Shown: piece by piece, positions 25,247-34,984 of the stretch
Layout: each line of letters opens with the position of its first letter
Position numbering within the stretch: position 1 is the stretch's first letter
From: Candidatus Puniceispirillum marinum IMCC1322
GTDB lineage: Bacteria > Pseudomonadota > Alphaproteobacteria > Puniceispirillales > Puniceispirillaceae
Reading direction: 5' to 3'
Length of the DNA stretch: 64,000 bases
NCBI RefSeq assembly: GCF_000024465.1
Contig: NC_014010.1
Location: 682,001-746,000 of the forward strand
Notes under the pieces: model-generated
Told to the model about the DNA's origin: nothing
What the model saw: only the letters and a program-made list of their open reading frames with translations
The model's database searches: none
Translations under genes and position numbers: made by a program

Positions 25247-26539
25247 ATGATTCCGCGGTATTCCCGACCGGAGATGACCTCCATATGGTCAGAGCAGAGC
25301 AAGTTCCAGATTTGGTTTGAAATTGAAGCGCACGCATGTGATGCCCAAGCGCAACTAGGTGTCATACCTGCTTCGGCAGCTGCCGCCGTGTGGGAGCGTG
25401 GTTCGTTTGACATTGACCGCATCAATGAAATTGAACGCGAAACCAAACATGATGTCATCGCGTTTCTAACAAACCTTGCCGAATATGTTGGTGAGGAAGC
25501 TCGTTTCGTGCATCAGGGCATGACCTCATCCGACGTGCTTGATACGACGCTGGCAGTCCAAATGGCGCGGGCTTCCGATTTGATGCTATCTGGCATTGAC
25601 CGCCTGCTAACAGCGCTGGATAAACGTGCCAAGGAACATAAACACACCCCTACGATTGGACGAAGCCACGGTATTCATGCCGAACCAACAACCTTTGGTC
25701 TGAAGCTGGCAACATTTTACGCTGAGTTCAAACGATGCCGTAAACGGTTGCAACAGGCGCGTGAAGAAATTGCGACCTGCGCCATTTCGGGTGCTGTTGG
25801 CACCTTTGCGCATATTGATCCATCGGTTGAACAACATGTTGCTGATAAAATGGGGTTGCAAATTGAACCGGTGTCAACGCAGGTCATTCCCCGCGACCGG
25901 CACGCCATGTTCTTTGCTGTTCTTGGTGTTATTGCCAGCTCTGTCGAGCGCTTGGCGACCGAAATCCGGCACATGCAACGAACCGAAGTACGTGAAGCCG
26001 AGGAGTTTTTCTCGGCTGGCCAGAAGGGGTCATCGGCAATGCCGCACAAACGTAATCCGGTTCTCACAGAAAATCTGACTGGCATTGCCCGCATTGTTCG
26101 GGCGGCGGTAACGCCTGCGCTTGAGAATGTTGCGCTTTGGCATGAGCGCGATATTTCACATTCATCGGTTGAACGCGTGTTTGGCCCCGATGCTACCATA
26201 GCGCTGGATTTTGCCTTGCACCGCCTTTCAGCTGTTATGGAAAACCTTCTGGTCTATCCCGAGAACATGCAGGCCAACCTCGATCAGCTTGGTGGCCTTG
26301 TCCATTCACAACAGGTTCTGCTTGCCCTTACCCAGAAAGGCGCAAGCCGCGAAGATGCCTATAAGATGGTTCAACGCAATGCGATGCAAATCTGGTCTGA
26401 TGGCGGTAGCTATCTGGACAAACTGAAAGCAGATAGCGATGTTGCAACATTCCTATCGTCGGATGAGCTCGAAGTTTTGTTCGATCTTGACCAGCATTTT
26501 CAGCATGTTGACACTATTTTCGAACGTGTGTTTACTTAG
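25247..26539 (+). CDS. purB: Adenylosuccinate lyase
   Basis: Catalyses two purine steps: SAICAR to AICAR plus fumarate, and adenylosuccinate to AMP plus fumarate. A 430-residue fumarase/aspartase-superfamily protein with [14 protein letters not shown] (substrate binding), [14 protein letters not shown] (catalytic His) and the signature [10 protein letters not shown] (residues ~261-270). AAGGA precedes the ATG at 25247. A longer frame from 25046 is unlikely because it would cover the opposite small gene. purC follows after 8 nt. Confidence 0.96.
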   Translation: MIPRYSRPEMTSIWSEQSKFQIWFEIEAHACDAQAQLGVIPASAAAAVWERGSFDIDRINEIERETKHDVIAFLTNLAEYVGEEARFVHQGMTSSDVLDTTLAVQMARASDLMLSGIDRLLTALDKRAKEHKHTPTIGRSHGIHAEPTTFGLKLATFYAEFKRCRKRLQQAREEIATCAISGAVGTFAHIDPSVEQHVADKMGLQIEPVSTQVIPRDRHAMFFAVLGVIASSVERLATEIRHMQRTEVREAEEFFSAGQKGSSAMPHKRNPVLTENLTGIARIVRAAVTPALENVALWHERDISHSSVERVFGPDATIALDFALHRLSAVMENLLVYPENMQANLDQLGGLVHSQQVLLALTQKGASREDAYKMVQRNAMQIWSDGGSYLDKLKADSDVATFLSSDELEVLFDLDQHFQHVDTIFERVFT

Positions 26540-26547
26540 GAACAACA

Positions 26548-27309
26548 ATGACAGACGCCACATCAAATACACGCACAATGCTTTATGAAGGCAAAGCAAA
26601 GGTAATCTTTGAAGGGCCTGATGACGGCACCTTGATTCAATATTTCAAGGATGATGCCACCGCTTTTAACGCTCAGAAAAAAGACGTTATCAAAGGCAAA
26701 GGTGTGCTGAACAACTATATCAGCGAACATATCATGCAGGCTGTTGGTGCAATGGGTATCCCAACGCATTTTCTGGCGCGCATCAATGATCGGGAACAGC
26801 TTATACGACAGCTGGAAATCGTACCCATCGAAGTGATTGTCCGAAACGTAGCGGCAGGATCAATTTGTAGCCGCCTTGGCTTGGAAGAAGGTGAAGAGCT
26901 GCCTCAAACGCTGATTGAATTCTGTTTAAAGGATGACGCGCTTGGCGATCCGGTTATTGCGCCTGAACATATTTTCACCTTTGGCTGGGCCAGCCCCGAA
27001 GAGCTGGAAACAATCTGTGAAGATACCCTGCGGATTAATGATTTCCTGACCGGTTTGTTTCACGCGATTGGTGTCAGGTTGATCGATTTCAAGCTGGAAT
27101 TTGGCCGTATCGAAATTGACGGTGACATCGAGATCATCCTTGCTGATGAAATCAGCCCCGATAATTGCCGCTTGTGGGATATCCATACAAACGAGAAAAT
27201 GGATAAAGATCGGTTCCGTCGTGATCTTGGCGGCTTAATCGAGGCTTATCAGGAAATAGCCAGCCGTCTTAATATCCGCATTCCCGATATCAGCAAAATT
27301 GAACCGTAA
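26548..27309 (+). CDS. purC: Phosphoribosylaminoimidazole-succinocarboxamide synthase
   Basis: SAICAR synthetase: ATP-dependent ligation of aspartate to CAIR. The 253-residue protein shows the family pattern: [14 protein letters not shown] at the N-terminus, [13 protein letters not shown], the signature VEVIVRN region ([12 protein letters not shown], residues ~93-104), and LVDFKLE-like [10 protein letters not shown] with [14 protein letters not shown]. The start codon lies 8 nt behind the purB stop. The order purB-purC-purS-purQ-purL makes a single purine operon very likely. Confidence 0.96.
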   Translation: MTDATSNTRTMLYEGKAKVIFEGPDDGTLIQYFKDDATAFNAQKKDVIKGKGVLNNYISEHIMQAVGAMGIPTHFLARINDREQLIRQLEIVPIEVIVRNVAAGSICSRLGLEEGEELPQTLIEFCLKDDALGDPVIAPEHIFTFGWASPEELETICEDTLRINDFLTGLFHAIGVRLIDFKLEFGRIEIDGDIEIILADEISPDNCRLWDIHTNEKMDKDRFRRDLGGLIEAYQEIASRLNIRIPDISKIEP

Positions 27310-27366
27310 CGTTGTTAAAGCATTTTGTTCCGAACCAATCAAACCATCACAATCAAAGGCAGATAG

Positions 27367-27615
27367 ATGCAAGTCGTTGTAAATATATCGCTTAAAGAAG
27401 GGGTTCTTGATCCGCAAGGCCGCGCTATTGAACATTCCCTCCGCGGACTGGGCTTTCAGGAAGTAAGTGAAGTGCGCGTCGGCAAACAGATCACGCTTGA
27501 TATTGACGAAAGTGACCCTGCGCGCCTGCGCCAGCGCGTCGCACGGATGTGTGAGACATTGCTGTCAAATACAGTTATCGAAGACTATGTCATTGATATC
27601 GTGGAACAGGAATAG
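27367..27615 (+). CDS. purS: Phosphoribosylformylglycinamidine synthase subunit PurS
   Basis: Small (82-residue) subunit of the three-part FGAM synthase, which bridges PurQ and PurL and helps transfer ammonia. The N-terminal VVVNISLKEGVLDPQGRAIE and the central LRGLGFQEVSEVRVGKQITL are typical. It lies between purC and purQ, 57 nt after purC and 8 nt before purQ. Its presence agrees with the small form of PurL encoded downstream. Confidence 0.95.
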   Translation: MQVVVNISLKEGVLDPQGRAIEHSLRGLGFQEVSEVRVGKQITLDIDESDPARLRQRVARMCETLLSNTVIEDYVIDIVEQE

Positions 27616-27623
27616 GCGATAGC

Positions 27624-28328
27624 ATGAGCATGTCAGCAATGCGCGTTGTAATCGCCGTTTTTCCTGGATCAAATTGTGACCGCGACATGATGGTCGCCAT
27701 GGAACAATTAACAGGTCGCCGTCCCCAGCTTGTCTGGCACAAGGAAAGCACCCTCGATCCAGTTGATCTGATTATCATTCCAGGCGGATTTTCATTTGGT
27801 GATTATCTGCGCTGTGGTGCTTTGGCAGGACGCTCGCCTGTCATGGATGCGGTGATGGATCATGCCGCCAGAGGCGGGGCTGTGCTTGGTGTGTGCAACG
27901 GATTTCAGGTGTTAACCGAAACCGGCATGTTGCCTGGCGTTCTACTGCGCAATGCTGGCCTGAATTATGTCTGCCGTGACACCCGCATAAAGGTTGCTGA
28001 AACAATCACCTCTCCCTTTACCAGCGGTCTGGCTGCCGGCTCGGAACTGACCATTCCGGTTGCTCATAATGAAGGTAACTATTTTGCCAGCGACGATGAT
28101 CTGGCAAAACTCGAAGATAATGGCCAGATAGCCTTTACCTATATTGAAAGCGATATTCATGGCCCCGCAAATCCTAATGGCGCAGCCCGGGATATTGCAG
28201 GCATCGTATCTGCCAACGGACGTGTAATGGGCATGATGCCGCATCCCGAACGCGCTATGTCTCCGGCATTGGGGGGCAGTGATGGGGCTTTACTCCTATC
28301 AGCATGTCTGGAGGCATTGGCATCATGA
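27624..28328 (+). CDS. purQ: Phosphoribosylformylglycinamidine synthase glutaminase subunit PurQ
   Basis: Class I glutamine amidotransferase that supplies ammonia to PurL. The 234-residue product has [11 protein letters not shown] at the N-terminus, the nucleophile Cys in [11 protein letters not shown], and the His-Glu pair in [18 protein letters not shown]. Start: ATG codons lie at 27624, 27630 and 27639. The last ([16 protein letters not shown]) best resembles the family, but the first gives the closest coupling to purS. The stop TGA overlaps the purL ATG. Confidence 0.96.
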   Translation: MSMSAMRVVIAVFPGSNCDRDMMVAMEQLTGRRPQLVWHKESTLDPVDLIIIPGGFSFGDYLRCGALAGRSPVMDAVMDHAARGGAVLGVCNGFQVLTETGMLPGVLLRNAGLNYVCRDTRIKVAETITSPFTSGLAAGSELTIPVAHNEGNYFASDDDLAKLEDNGQIAFTYIESDIHGPANPNGAARDIAGIVSANGRVMGMMPHPERAMSPALGGSDGALLLSACLEALAS

Positions 28329-30532
28329 CTATGGATAACGACATGATGAATTTCGAACATGCCGCCTCGATGGGTCTATCCGAAGATGAATGGCAACTGA
28401 TCAATAAGCGCCTAGGGCGCGTTCCAAATTTATGTGAACTTGGCATTTTTTCGGCGATGTGGTCTGAACATTGTTCGTATAAATCGTCAAAACGCTGGCT
28501 TAAAACTCTGCCTGTAGATGGCCCGCATGTTATTGAAGGCCCTGGCGAAAATGCCGGTGTCGTTGCCATTGGTGACGGGCTGGCGGCGGTTTTTAAAATT
28601 GAAAGTCATAATCACCCCTCCTTTATCGAGCCCTATCAGGGCGCAGCAACAGGTGTTGGTGGTATTTTACGTGATGTCTTTACCATGGGTGCCCGGCCGG
28701 TTGCATTGTTGAACGCCTTGCGCTTTGGCGCGGCAGATCATGAAAAAACGCGGCATTTGCTTAGCGGTGTGGTTTTGGGCATCGGCGGCTATGGCAATTG
28801 CATAGGTATTCCGACCGTAGGTGGCGAAGTCAATTTTGATCCATCCTATAATGGTAATATTTTGGTCAATGCAATGGCCGTTGGCCTGGCCAATAGCGAC
28901 CGGATTTTCCGATCCGCCGCAACGGGTGCTGGTAATCCGGTTATTTATGTTGGCGCCAAAACAGGGCGTGATGGCATTCATGGTGCGACAATGGCATCAA
29001 CCGAATTTTCCGATGAAACCGAATCCAAGCGACCAACGGTACAGGTGGGTGATCCCTTCACTGGCAAATTACTGATGGAGGCGTGCTTGGAACTGATGGC
29101 ATCGGACTCGGTGCTGTCGATTCAGGATATGGGCGCTGCTGGCCTGACTTCATCTTCGGTTGAAATGGCGTCAAAAGGTGGTCTTGGCATGGAGATTGAT
29201 CTTGATCTGGTGCCCGCACGTGAAGAACAGATGAGCGCCTATGAACTCATGTTATCTGAATCTCAGGAACGTATGCTGATGGTGCTTAAACCTGATGCAA
29301 CAGATGTGGCGCGGGCTATTTTTGACAAATGGGATCTCGATTTTATGCCGATTGGTCAGGTGACCGATACAGGCCGTCTTGTGCTTCTCAAAGATGGCGG
29401 TACTGCCTGTGATATTCCCATTGCACCATTGGTTGATGACGCGCCGGAATATGATCGTCCGCAAGCTGATGTGCCCCCTCGCCCTGTTATCAAATCGGGT
29501 GATATTGTAGAAACCGGACGTATCAGCGATATTCTGCGATTGCTCATGGGCACAAGTGACCTTGCCAGCCGACGCTGGATTTACGAACAGTATGACAGTC
29601 AGGTGATGGCAGATACAATGGCAGGGCCTGGCGGTGACGCAGGGCTTATTCGCGTCCATGGTACAAATCGAGGTCTTGCCATGACCACTGATTGCACACC
29701 ACGCTATGTCGAAGCCGACCCAAAAACGGGCGGCGCACAGGCGGTTGCAGAAGCCTATCGCAATATCACAGCGATTGGTGCAACCCCTCTGGCCATTACC
29801 AATAACCTGAACTTTGGCAATCCTGAAAAGCCTGAAATCATGGCGCAATTAGCGCAGTCGGTTGTCGGTATGGGCGAAGCCGCAAAGCGTCTTGATACGC
29901 CTGTCGTGTCTGGTAATGTGTCACTATATAATGAAACCGACGGCGTTGCCATCCAGCCTTGCCCAGTTATTGGCATGGTTGGCGTGATTGATGATGTCGA
30001 TAGGGCGATTGGAAGCCGTTTTACCACCGCCGGTCAGGATGTTGTTTTGCTGGGTCACAGCAATGATGGTGATGGATGGCTTGGCATGTCACTTTATGCC
30101 CGCCATGTCGCCAATCGCAAAGATGGCGCCCCACCGCCTGTTGATCTTGATGCCGAACGCAGACATGGTGACTTTTTACGCGGTCAGATTTTAGACGGCA
30201 CGGTGAGTGCAGCTCATGACATAAGTGATGGTGGTCTGGCGGTTGCGCTTGTTGAAATGGCCATGCAGTCGTCTATTGGCGTTGACGTGGATATGCCAGA
30301 CACAGCCCATTGCCATGGCTGGGCTTTTGGTGAAGATCAAGCCCGCTATCTTGTCACCCTCACAGATGCCACCAACTTTATCACTGCGGCTAGGGCGGCG
30401 GACGTTCCAGCCCAAAAAATAGGTACAACAAATGCCTCAGGTGAATTGAAATTTGGCACTGACGATGCCATATCTCAGATAGAGCTAGAAAAAATATGTG
30501 AATCGGTCATTCCGGATCTGATGAAAAACTAG
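28325..30532 (+). CDS. purL: Phosphoribosylformylglycinamidine synthase subunit PurL (small type)
   Basis: ATP-dependent conversion of FGAR to FGAM using ammonia from PurQ. The 735-residue protein is the small PurL that needs PurS and PurQ rather than the ~1,300-residue fused form. Motifs: [16 protein letters not shown] near the N-terminus, [20 protein letters not shown] (substrate/ATP site) and two AIRS-like halves, with [12 protein letters not shown] in the second. The ATG overlaps the purQ stop (ATGA), which sets the start. An upstream frame from 28304 is not needed. Confidence 0.97.
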   Translation: MTMDNDMMNFEHAASMGLSEDEWQLINKRLGRVPNLCELGIFSAMWSEHCSYKSSKRWLKTLPVDGPHVIEGPGENAGVVAIGDGLAAVFKIESHNHPSFIEPYQGAATGVGGILRDVFTMGARPVALLNALRFGAADHEKTRHLLSGVVLGIGGYGNCIGIPTVGGEVNFDPSYNGNILVNAMAVGLANSDRIFRSAATGAGNPVIYVGAKTGRDGIHGATMASTEFSDETESKRPTVQVGDPFTGKLLMEACLELMASDSVLSIQDMGAAGLTSSSVEMASKGGLGMEIDLDLVPAREEQMSAYELMLSESQERMLMVLKPDATDVARAIFDKWDLDFMPIGQVTDTGRLVLLKDGGTACDIPIAPLVDDAPEYDRPQADVPPRPVIKSGDIVETGRISDILRLLMGTSDLASRRWIYEQYDSQVMADTMAGPGGDAGLIRVHGTNRGLAMTTDCTPRYVEADPKTGGAQAVAEAYRNITAIGATPLAITNNLNFGNPEKPEIMAQLAQSVVGMGEAAKRLDTPVVSGNVSLYNETDGVAIQPCPVIGMVGVIDDVDRAIGSRFTTAGQDVVLLGHSNDGDGWLGMSLYARHVANRKDGAPPPVDLDAERRHGDFLRGQILDGTVSAAHDISDGGLAVALVEMAMQSSIGVDVDMPDTAHCHGWAFGEDQARYLVTLTDATNFITAARAADVPAQKIGTTNASGELKFGTDDAISQIELEKICESVIPDLMKN

Positions 30533-30542
30533 TATTAGCTGG

Positions 30543-30558
30543 GGTTTCATATGAAACC
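30543..30558. promoter_or_regulatory. 16-bp perfect palindrome between purL and bolA
   Basis: GGTTTCATATGAAACC reads the same on both strands. It begins 10 nt after the purL stop and ends 26 nt before the bolA ATG, a position suited to an operator for bolA-grxD. There is no loop or T-tract, so it does not look like a terminator. Confidence 0.5.
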
Positions 30559-30584
30559 TTCGGCAAATAGCAAAGGAGCAAGCC

Positions 30585-30824
30585 ATGGCTATGCAAGCAA
30601 GCGAAATAGAAGCCCTTATCAAAGCTGCTTTCCCTGATGCTGTCATTACTATTGAAGATTTACGTGGCGATGGTGATCATTACGCTTGTCAGGTTGTTTC
30701 CAGCGCGTTTGAAGGTAAAAACCGGGTGCAACAGCATCAAATGGTTTATAAAGCCCTAGGCGGCCGAATGGGCGGTGAATTGCATGCCCTTGCTTTACAA
30801 ACCTCGGCACCAACCAGCCAGTAA
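30585..30824 (+). CDS. bolA: BolA family protein
   Basis: BolA-like protein, 79 residues, with the class II KH-like fold markers LRGDGDHYACQVVSSAF and the invariant His region RVQQHQMVYKALGG. BolA proteins form [2Fe-2S]-bridged complexes with monothiol glutaredoxins and take part in iron-sulfur handling. The next gene encodes exactly such a glutaredoxin. AAAGGAG lies 6 nt before the ATG, an unusually strong site. A perfect palindrome lies just upstream. Confidence 0.94.
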   Translation: MAMQASEIEALIKAAFPDAVITIEDLRGDGDHYACQVVSSAFEGKNRVQQHQMVYKALGGRMGGELHALALQTSAPTSQ

Positions 30825-30880
30825 GTTAAGATTTTGCAGAATAAATGGCGAATACCGCCTGTCCAATCAAGGAGTGAAAC

Positions 30881-31219
30881 ATGCTAGACGCAGCAACCAA
30901 AGAACGTATTGACGCCGATATCGCCAGCGAGGACGTGGTGTTGTTCATGAAGGGCACGCCTGTATTTCCACAATGTGGATTTTCTGCTGCTGTCGTTGGT
31001 GTACTAAGTCATCTTGGGGTAAAATTCCGAGGCATCAACGTACTCGAAGATGATGCGATCCGTGAAGGCATTAAAGCCTATTCAGATTGGCCAACAATCC
31101 CCCAGCTATACGTAAAGCGGGAATTTGTGGGTGGCTGCGACATTATCCGGGAAATGTATGAAACAGGCGAACTGACCGAAATGCTTCAGACGCACGGCAT
31201 TGACGCGCATCCCGCCTAA
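30881..31219 (+). CDS. grxD: Monothiol glutaredoxin (Grx4 family)
   Basis: Monothiol CGFS-type glutaredoxin, 112 residues, that binds a [2Fe-2S] cluster with glutathione and partners BolA. The active site is visible in FMKGTPVFPQCGFSAAVV (residues ~23-40), followed by DWPTIPQLYVKREFVGGCDI, which holds the glutathione-contacting TIPQLY and the conserved GGCDI. AGGAG lies about 7 nt before the ATG. It is separated from bolA by 56 nt and both face the same way, so they are likely co-expressed. Confidence 0.95.
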   Translation: MLDAATKERIDADIASEDVVLFMKGTPVFPQCGFSAAVVGVLSHLGVKFRGINVLEDDAIREGIKAYSDWPTIPQLYVKREFVGGCDIIREMYETGELTEMLQTHGIDAHPA

Positions 31220-31238
31220 TCAAAGGCACCGCGCATAA

Positions 31239-31616
31239 TCAAATAGCTGTATCAGCAAAAAATGCATGATCGTCGGCCACTTCGGCGATCCGCACCCTGT
31301 ACCATTGGTAAAACTCCTGCCGCCCCATCTCCTGCGCGATAAGATGTTCACTATTTTCGCGCCAGGCACGTATCGCGTCACGATCACGCCAATATGAGAC
31401 AGTAATACCAAGCCCATCATCACCACGCACTGACTCAACCCCCAGAAATCCTGGTTGTTGTTGCGCGAGATGCATCATTCGATCACTTGTGATCTCATAT
31501 ATGTCATCGCCGCTAAGACTTCGCTGGGCGGTAAAAACCACAGCAAAATATGGCTTTGGCCAGTTTACCTTTTTATTTTCCGTCACATCTTCGCCCATCA
31601 CAACTTCACCTGTCAT
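31239..31616 (-). CDS. Antibiotic biosynthesis monooxygenase (ABM)-like protein
   Basis: A 125-residue ferredoxin-fold protein like the ABM/YgiN family: PYFAVVFTAQRS, then a helix with MMHLAQQQPGFLGVESVRG, GLGITVSYWRDRDAIRAWREN and HLIAQEMGRQEFYQWYRVRIAEV. The family includes monooxygenases and heme-degrading enzymes; no specific activity can be set. Start options are 31598, 31616 and further up. I use 31616 because GGAG lies 8 nt upstream. It follows the rpsD terminator on the same strand and so probably has its own promoter. Confidence 0.72.
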   Translation of the reverse strand: MTGEVVMGEDVTENKKVNWPKPYFAVVFTAQRSLSGDDIYEITSDRMMHLAQQQPGFLGVESVRGDDGLGITVSYWRDRDAIRAWRENSEHLIAQEMGRQEFYQWYRVRIAEVADDHAFFADTAI

Positions 31617-31670
31617 ATATGTTGCTCCAGCCATATATGTGATCATTTATGTCAGGCTACAATTTTACAC

Positions 31671-31701
31671 AAAAAAGGGTAGCCGTAAAATAGCTACCCT
31701 T
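31671..31701 (-). terminator. Intrinsic terminator of rpsD
   Basis: On the minus strand a perfect 9-bp stem (AAGGGTAGC / GCTACCCTT in plus-strand terms, 31675-31683 and 31693-31701) with a 9-nt loop is followed by six T residues (A run at 31671-31676 on the plus strand). It lies about 40 nt downstream of the rpsD stop. Confidence 0.9.
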
Positions 31702-31741
31702 TACATGATCTTGAACCTGACGCCTAAACACGCCAGAGATG

Positions 31742-32368
31742 TTAGCGGGAGTAATACTCGACCACTAGATTTGGTTCCATCTGGACTGGATAAGGCACCT
31801 CATCCAATGTTGGAATACGAATGAACTTCGCTGTGAATTTATCATGATTCACGTCAACATATTCCGGCACATCGCGTTCAACTGATGCAATGGCATCAAG
31901 CACGGCTGGGATTGTTTTCGCTTTTTCTTTCAGCGCAATTTCATCACCTGGCTTCAGCATGACAGACGCGATATTACAACGCTTGCCGTTGAGCATGATA
32001 TGACCATGGTTGATAATCTGACGGGCTGCAAACACTGTTGGCACCATCTTTGAACGATACAGGATCGCATCAAGGCGACATTCCAGAATACCGATAAGAT
32101 TCTGGCCAGTATCACCTTTACCACGGGCAGCTGCCTGATAATATTTCTTGAACTGCTTCTCGCCGATATTGCCGTAATAGCCTTTCAGCTTCTGCTTGGC
32201 CATCAACTGCACACCAAAGTCAGTTGGCTTTTTACGGCGCTGACCATGCTGGCCGGGGCCATATTCACGAGCATTTACTGGAGATTTAGGACGACCCCAG
32301 AGGTTTACACCTAGACGGCGGTCAATTTTATGTTTAGCGGAATGCCGCTTATGATCTGATTTTGCCAT
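31742..32368 (-). CDS. rpsD: 30S ribosomal protein S4
   Basis: S4 is a primary 16S rRNA-binding protein that starts 30S assembly and often represses its own mRNA. The 208-residue protein has the N-terminal [18 protein letters not shown], the central [14 protein letters not shown] region and an S4 RNA-binding domain ([20 protein letters not shown] onward, residues ~100-160). AAAGGAG lies 7 nt upstream of the ATG. The gene has its own sigma70-type promoter behind the trmJ stop, a structured leader and a terminator, so it appears to be an independent unit rather than part of a ribosomal operon. Confidence 0.97.
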   Translation of the reverse strand: MAKSDHKRHSAKHKIDRRLGVNLWGRPKSPVNAREYGPGQHGQRRKKPTDFGVQLMAKQKLKGYYGNIGEKQFKKYYQAAARGKGDTGQNLIGILECRLDAILYRSKMVPTVFAARQIINHGHIMLNGKRCNIASVMLKPGDEIALKEKAKTIPAVLDAIASVERDVPEYVDVNHDKFTAKFIRIPTLDEVPYPVQMEPNLVVEYYSR

Positions 32369-32451
32369 TTTTGGCTCCTTTGTTGCCCCGGTAGGGTCTT
32401 TCGACCGGCATCACACCCCGCTGGTGTAATCCACGTTCCCGAGAATGGCGC
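32369..32451 (-). other. Structured 5' leader of rpsD
   Basis: Between the promoter and the rpsD start the minus-strand RNA can form two adjacent hairpins: ATTACACC/GGTGTGAT with a 5-nt loop (plus strand 32410-32430, one G-U pair) and GGTC-GAAA-GACC, a GNRA tetraloop (32395-32406). Such a leader suits S4 autoregulation, known for S4 in other bacteria. That role is inference here. Confidence 0.5.
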
Positions 32452-32480
32452 AAACTAGCCATTCACATAGCTTTTGTCAA
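32452..32480 (-). promoter_or_regulatory. Sigma70-type promoter of rpsD
   Basis: On the minus strand TTGACA (plus 32475-32480) is followed by a 17-nt spacer and TAGTTT (plus 32452-32457). It begins 5 nt past the trmJ stop codon and precedes an ~80-nt leader. The -35 box is perfect and the spacing optimal; the -10 is weaker. Confidence 0.75.
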
Positions 32481-32484
32481 CCAT

Positions 32485-33258
32485 CTATCGATCACGCCGC
32501 TTGCTAGTCAAAGCCTGAATAATACCATGTAATGTGCCTATTTCCTGACGGCTTGGCGTGGCGCGATTTATCAATGCACGAATATTGCGTTTTACAGCTG
32601 GTGCCATCTCTGTTGACGAAAAAAAACCACTATCATCTAATGCGTTTTCAAGCCGCTGGAAAAAATAATCGCGTTCTTTTATGGGGGCATCATCATCGTC
32701 AGCAGAATCGTCGCTCGGCTCTGAGCGATCATCATCTCCGATGTCAGATAATGCGGCCACACGCCACTCCCAAGCCAGTAGCAACACCGCCTGGGCCAGA
32801 TTGAGTGATGGGTAAGCCGGATTTAAAGCCGCTGACACCGCCACATCGGCAAGCACAACCTCGTTATTATCAAGTCCCGATGCCTCTGGGCCAAACAGTA
32901 AGGCGACGCGCCCCTTTTTGGCTTTTTGAACCAGCTCACTGCCAATCGCACGAGGCTCACTGGCACGGATAGGCATATCACGTTGGCGCGCTGTTGCCGC
33001 CGCCATAAAGCAAATATCATGCGTAGCGTCGGCTAACGTATCAAAAACCTGTGCCGTCTCAATAATAGATTTGCCACCCGCCGCCATCGGCAAGGCAACC
33101 GGATTAGGCCAGCCATCACGCGGTTTTACAATGCGCAGGTCACGTAAACCACAATTCATCATGGCGCGCGCTGTTGCCCCGATATTTTCAGCCATTTGTG
33201 GACGTGCCAGTATCACCACCGGGCACTCATCCATCGGTATCAGATCATTCATCATCAA
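32485..33258 (-). CDS. trmJ: TrmJ-type tRNA (cytidine/uridine-32-2'-O)-methyltransferase
   Basis: SPOUT-class RNA 2'-O-methyltransferase, 257 residues. The knot motifs are VVILARPQMAENIGATARAM (residues ~14-33), RVALLFGPEASGLDNNEV (~115-132) and LNLAQAVLLLAWEW. E. coli TrmJ modifies position 32 of several tRNAs. The C-terminal ~75 residues include an acidic Asp-rich stretch and a helical tail, as in TrmJ. Met codons at residues 1, 2, 3 and 9 leave the start uncertain. It lies 35 nt after cimA. Confidence 0.9.
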   Translation of the reverse strand: MMMNDLIPMDECPVVILARPQMAENIGATARAMMNCGLRDLRIVKPRDGWPNPVALPMAAGGKSIIETAQVFDTLADATHDICFMAAATARQRDMPIRASEPRAIGSELVQKAKKGRVALLFGPEASGLDNNEVVLADVAVSAALNPAYPSLNLAQAVLLLAWEWRVAALSDIGDDDRSEPSDDSADDDDAPIKERDYFFQRLENALDDSGFFSSTEMAPAVKRNIRALINRATPSRQEIGTLHGIIQALTSKRRDR

Positions 33259-33293
33259 TTCCGCATTAAGCGTTTCTGGGGTTGCATCACAAC

Positions 33294-34898
33294 CTAGGGT
33301 GCTGGCACATTATCATGCACCAGTTTCCAGATCATCCCATCGCCAAGTGCCGCAACCGAGGCATCAATGATATTGGTTGATAGGCCAACCGTGCGCCAAG
33401 TGGTTCCGTCTGGCACACGAAATTCAATCAGCACACGGGTGATCGCACCTGTACCAGCCAGATCATCATTCGCATCAAGAATGCGTACTTTATAGTCAAC
33501 AAGCTCGACATCAGCCAGAGTTGGATAAGCTGATACCAATGCCTTGCGCATTGCCGTATCGACAGCATTGACCGGCCCGTTACCCACTGCGGCTTCATGA
33601 TGTGTATCCGCGCCCACCACGATTGTTGCGGTTGCTTCGGATTCAACGACCAAATCACCTTTGGCGTTAAAGCGCCGTTCATCCATGACCCGAAAACGGC
33701 CAATTGAGAAATAATCACTTGGCTCACCCAGCATCCGCCGGGCTAGCAATTCAAAGCTGGCTTCTGCCGAGTCAAATGCCCAGCCCTCAAATTCCTTTTC
33801 CTTGACCACTGCGATCAGACGGTCAAGACGCGGATCCTTTGGGTCAACCTCAATACCAAATTCGGCAAACCGCGCCAGCATATTTGACCGGCCTGCCTGA
33901 TCCGACACCAGATAATGGCGCTCATTGCCCACTGTTTCTGGCGCTACATGTTCGTAAGTTCTGGGATCCTTTTGCGCGGCTGAGGCATGAAGCCCTCCCT
34001 TATGCGCAAAAGCCGCCGCACCAACATAAGGCGCATGTGCATTCGGCGCACGATTCAATCGCTCATCCAGCATCCGCGACAACGCCATTAGTTTTGGCAA
34101 TTTATCTTTTGGAATGCCTGTTTCAAATTCGGTTTTCAGCACCAGAGATGGTATCAAGGAAATCAGGTCTGCATTGCCGCACCGTTCCCCAAGCCCGTTG
34201 ATTGTGCCTTGCACCTGTCGCGCCCCCGCCCGAATCGCTGCTAGCGAATTTGCAACCGCCACACCAGCATCATTATGACAATGAATACCCAACGCCACGT
34301 CAGGACAAGCCTGTTTAACCGCGCTGACAATCTCAAAAACGTCATCCGGCAACGTACCACCATTAGTGTCACATAATACAACCCAGCTAGCCCCGCCAGC
34401 ATGTGCGGCTTTCACGCAATCAAGCGCAAAAGCCGGATTGGATTTATACCCATCAAAGAAATGCTCACAATCAAACATCGCTTCGCGCCCGCGTGCCTTG
34501 GCGGCGGCAATTGACTGGCTGATCATATCTAGATTTTCTTCAAAGGTAATATTAAGCGCTGTTTTGACGTGAAAATCCCATGTTTTACCAACCAGACAGG
34601 CCGCCGGAACATCAGCGTCAATTACGGCATTCAATCCAGGATCATTGGCGGTGCTTCGGCCACCACGACGGGTCATGCCAAAGGCAACCATCTTGGCGTT
34701 TTTGAGCTTTGGGGGGCTGGCAAAAAAGGCATCATCGGTTGGGTTTGCACCCGGCCAGCCACCTTCGACATAATCGATACCGATATCGTCAAGCGCCGTG
34801 GCAATCGCAATCTTATCCGCATGCGAAAAATCAACGCCGCGGGTCTGGCCACCATCGCGCAATGTTGTATCAAAAAGCCAAATTCTCTCGCCACTCAT
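33294..34898 (-). CDS. cimA: Citramalate synthase
   Basis: Condenses pyruvate and acetyl-CoA to (R)-citramalate, an alternative entry to isoleucine and norvaline-type oxo-acids, bypassing threonine. The 534-residue protein has the HMGL-like TIM barrel with FDTTLRDGGQTRGVDFSHAD (residues ~9-28), ALGIHCHNDAGVAVANSLAA and VQGTINGLGERCGNADL, and a C-terminal LeuA-type allosteric domain. The family's long form matches CimA rather than isopropylmalate or homocitrate synthase; substrate choice among these is inference. It lies 86 nt behind cysS on the same strand. Confidence 0.92.
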   Translation of the reverse strand: MSGERIWLFDTTLRDGGQTRGVDFSHADKIAIATALDDIGIDYVEGGWPGANPTDDAFFASPPKLKNAKMVAFGMTRRGGRSTANDPGLNAVIDADVPAACLVGKTWDFHVKTALNITFEENLDMISQSIAAAKARGREAMFDCEHFFDGYKSNPAFALDCVKAAHAGGASWVVLCDTNGGTLPDDVFEIVSAVKQACPDVALGIHCHNDAGVAVANSLAAIRAGARQVQGTINGLGERCGNADLISLIPSLVLKTEFETGIPKDKLPKLMALSRMLDERLNRAPNAHAPYVGAAAFAHKGGLHASAAQKDPRTYEHVAPETVGNERHYLVSDQAGRSNMLARFAEFGIEVDPKDPRLDRLIAVVKEKEFEGWAFDSAEASFELLARRMLGEPSDYFSIGRFRVMDERRFNAKGDLVVESEATATIVVGADTHHEAAVGNGPVNAVDTAMRKALVSAYPTLADVELVDYKVRILDANDDLAGTGAITRVLIEFRVPDGTTWRTVGLSTNIIDASVAALGDGMIWKLVHDNVPAP

Positions 34899-34984
34899 AT
34901 GGGCATCTCCCTTTGGACACTATAGATGGCACAATGGCACATCACTAACCTTGCTCAGTATCTAGCAAATGACTACCAGAATTG

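Noticed and set aside
29252-29848. 198-codon minus-strand frame inside purL
   Set aside because: It is fully contained in the strongly supported purL gene and is rich in His and Cys of the kind produced by antisense translation.
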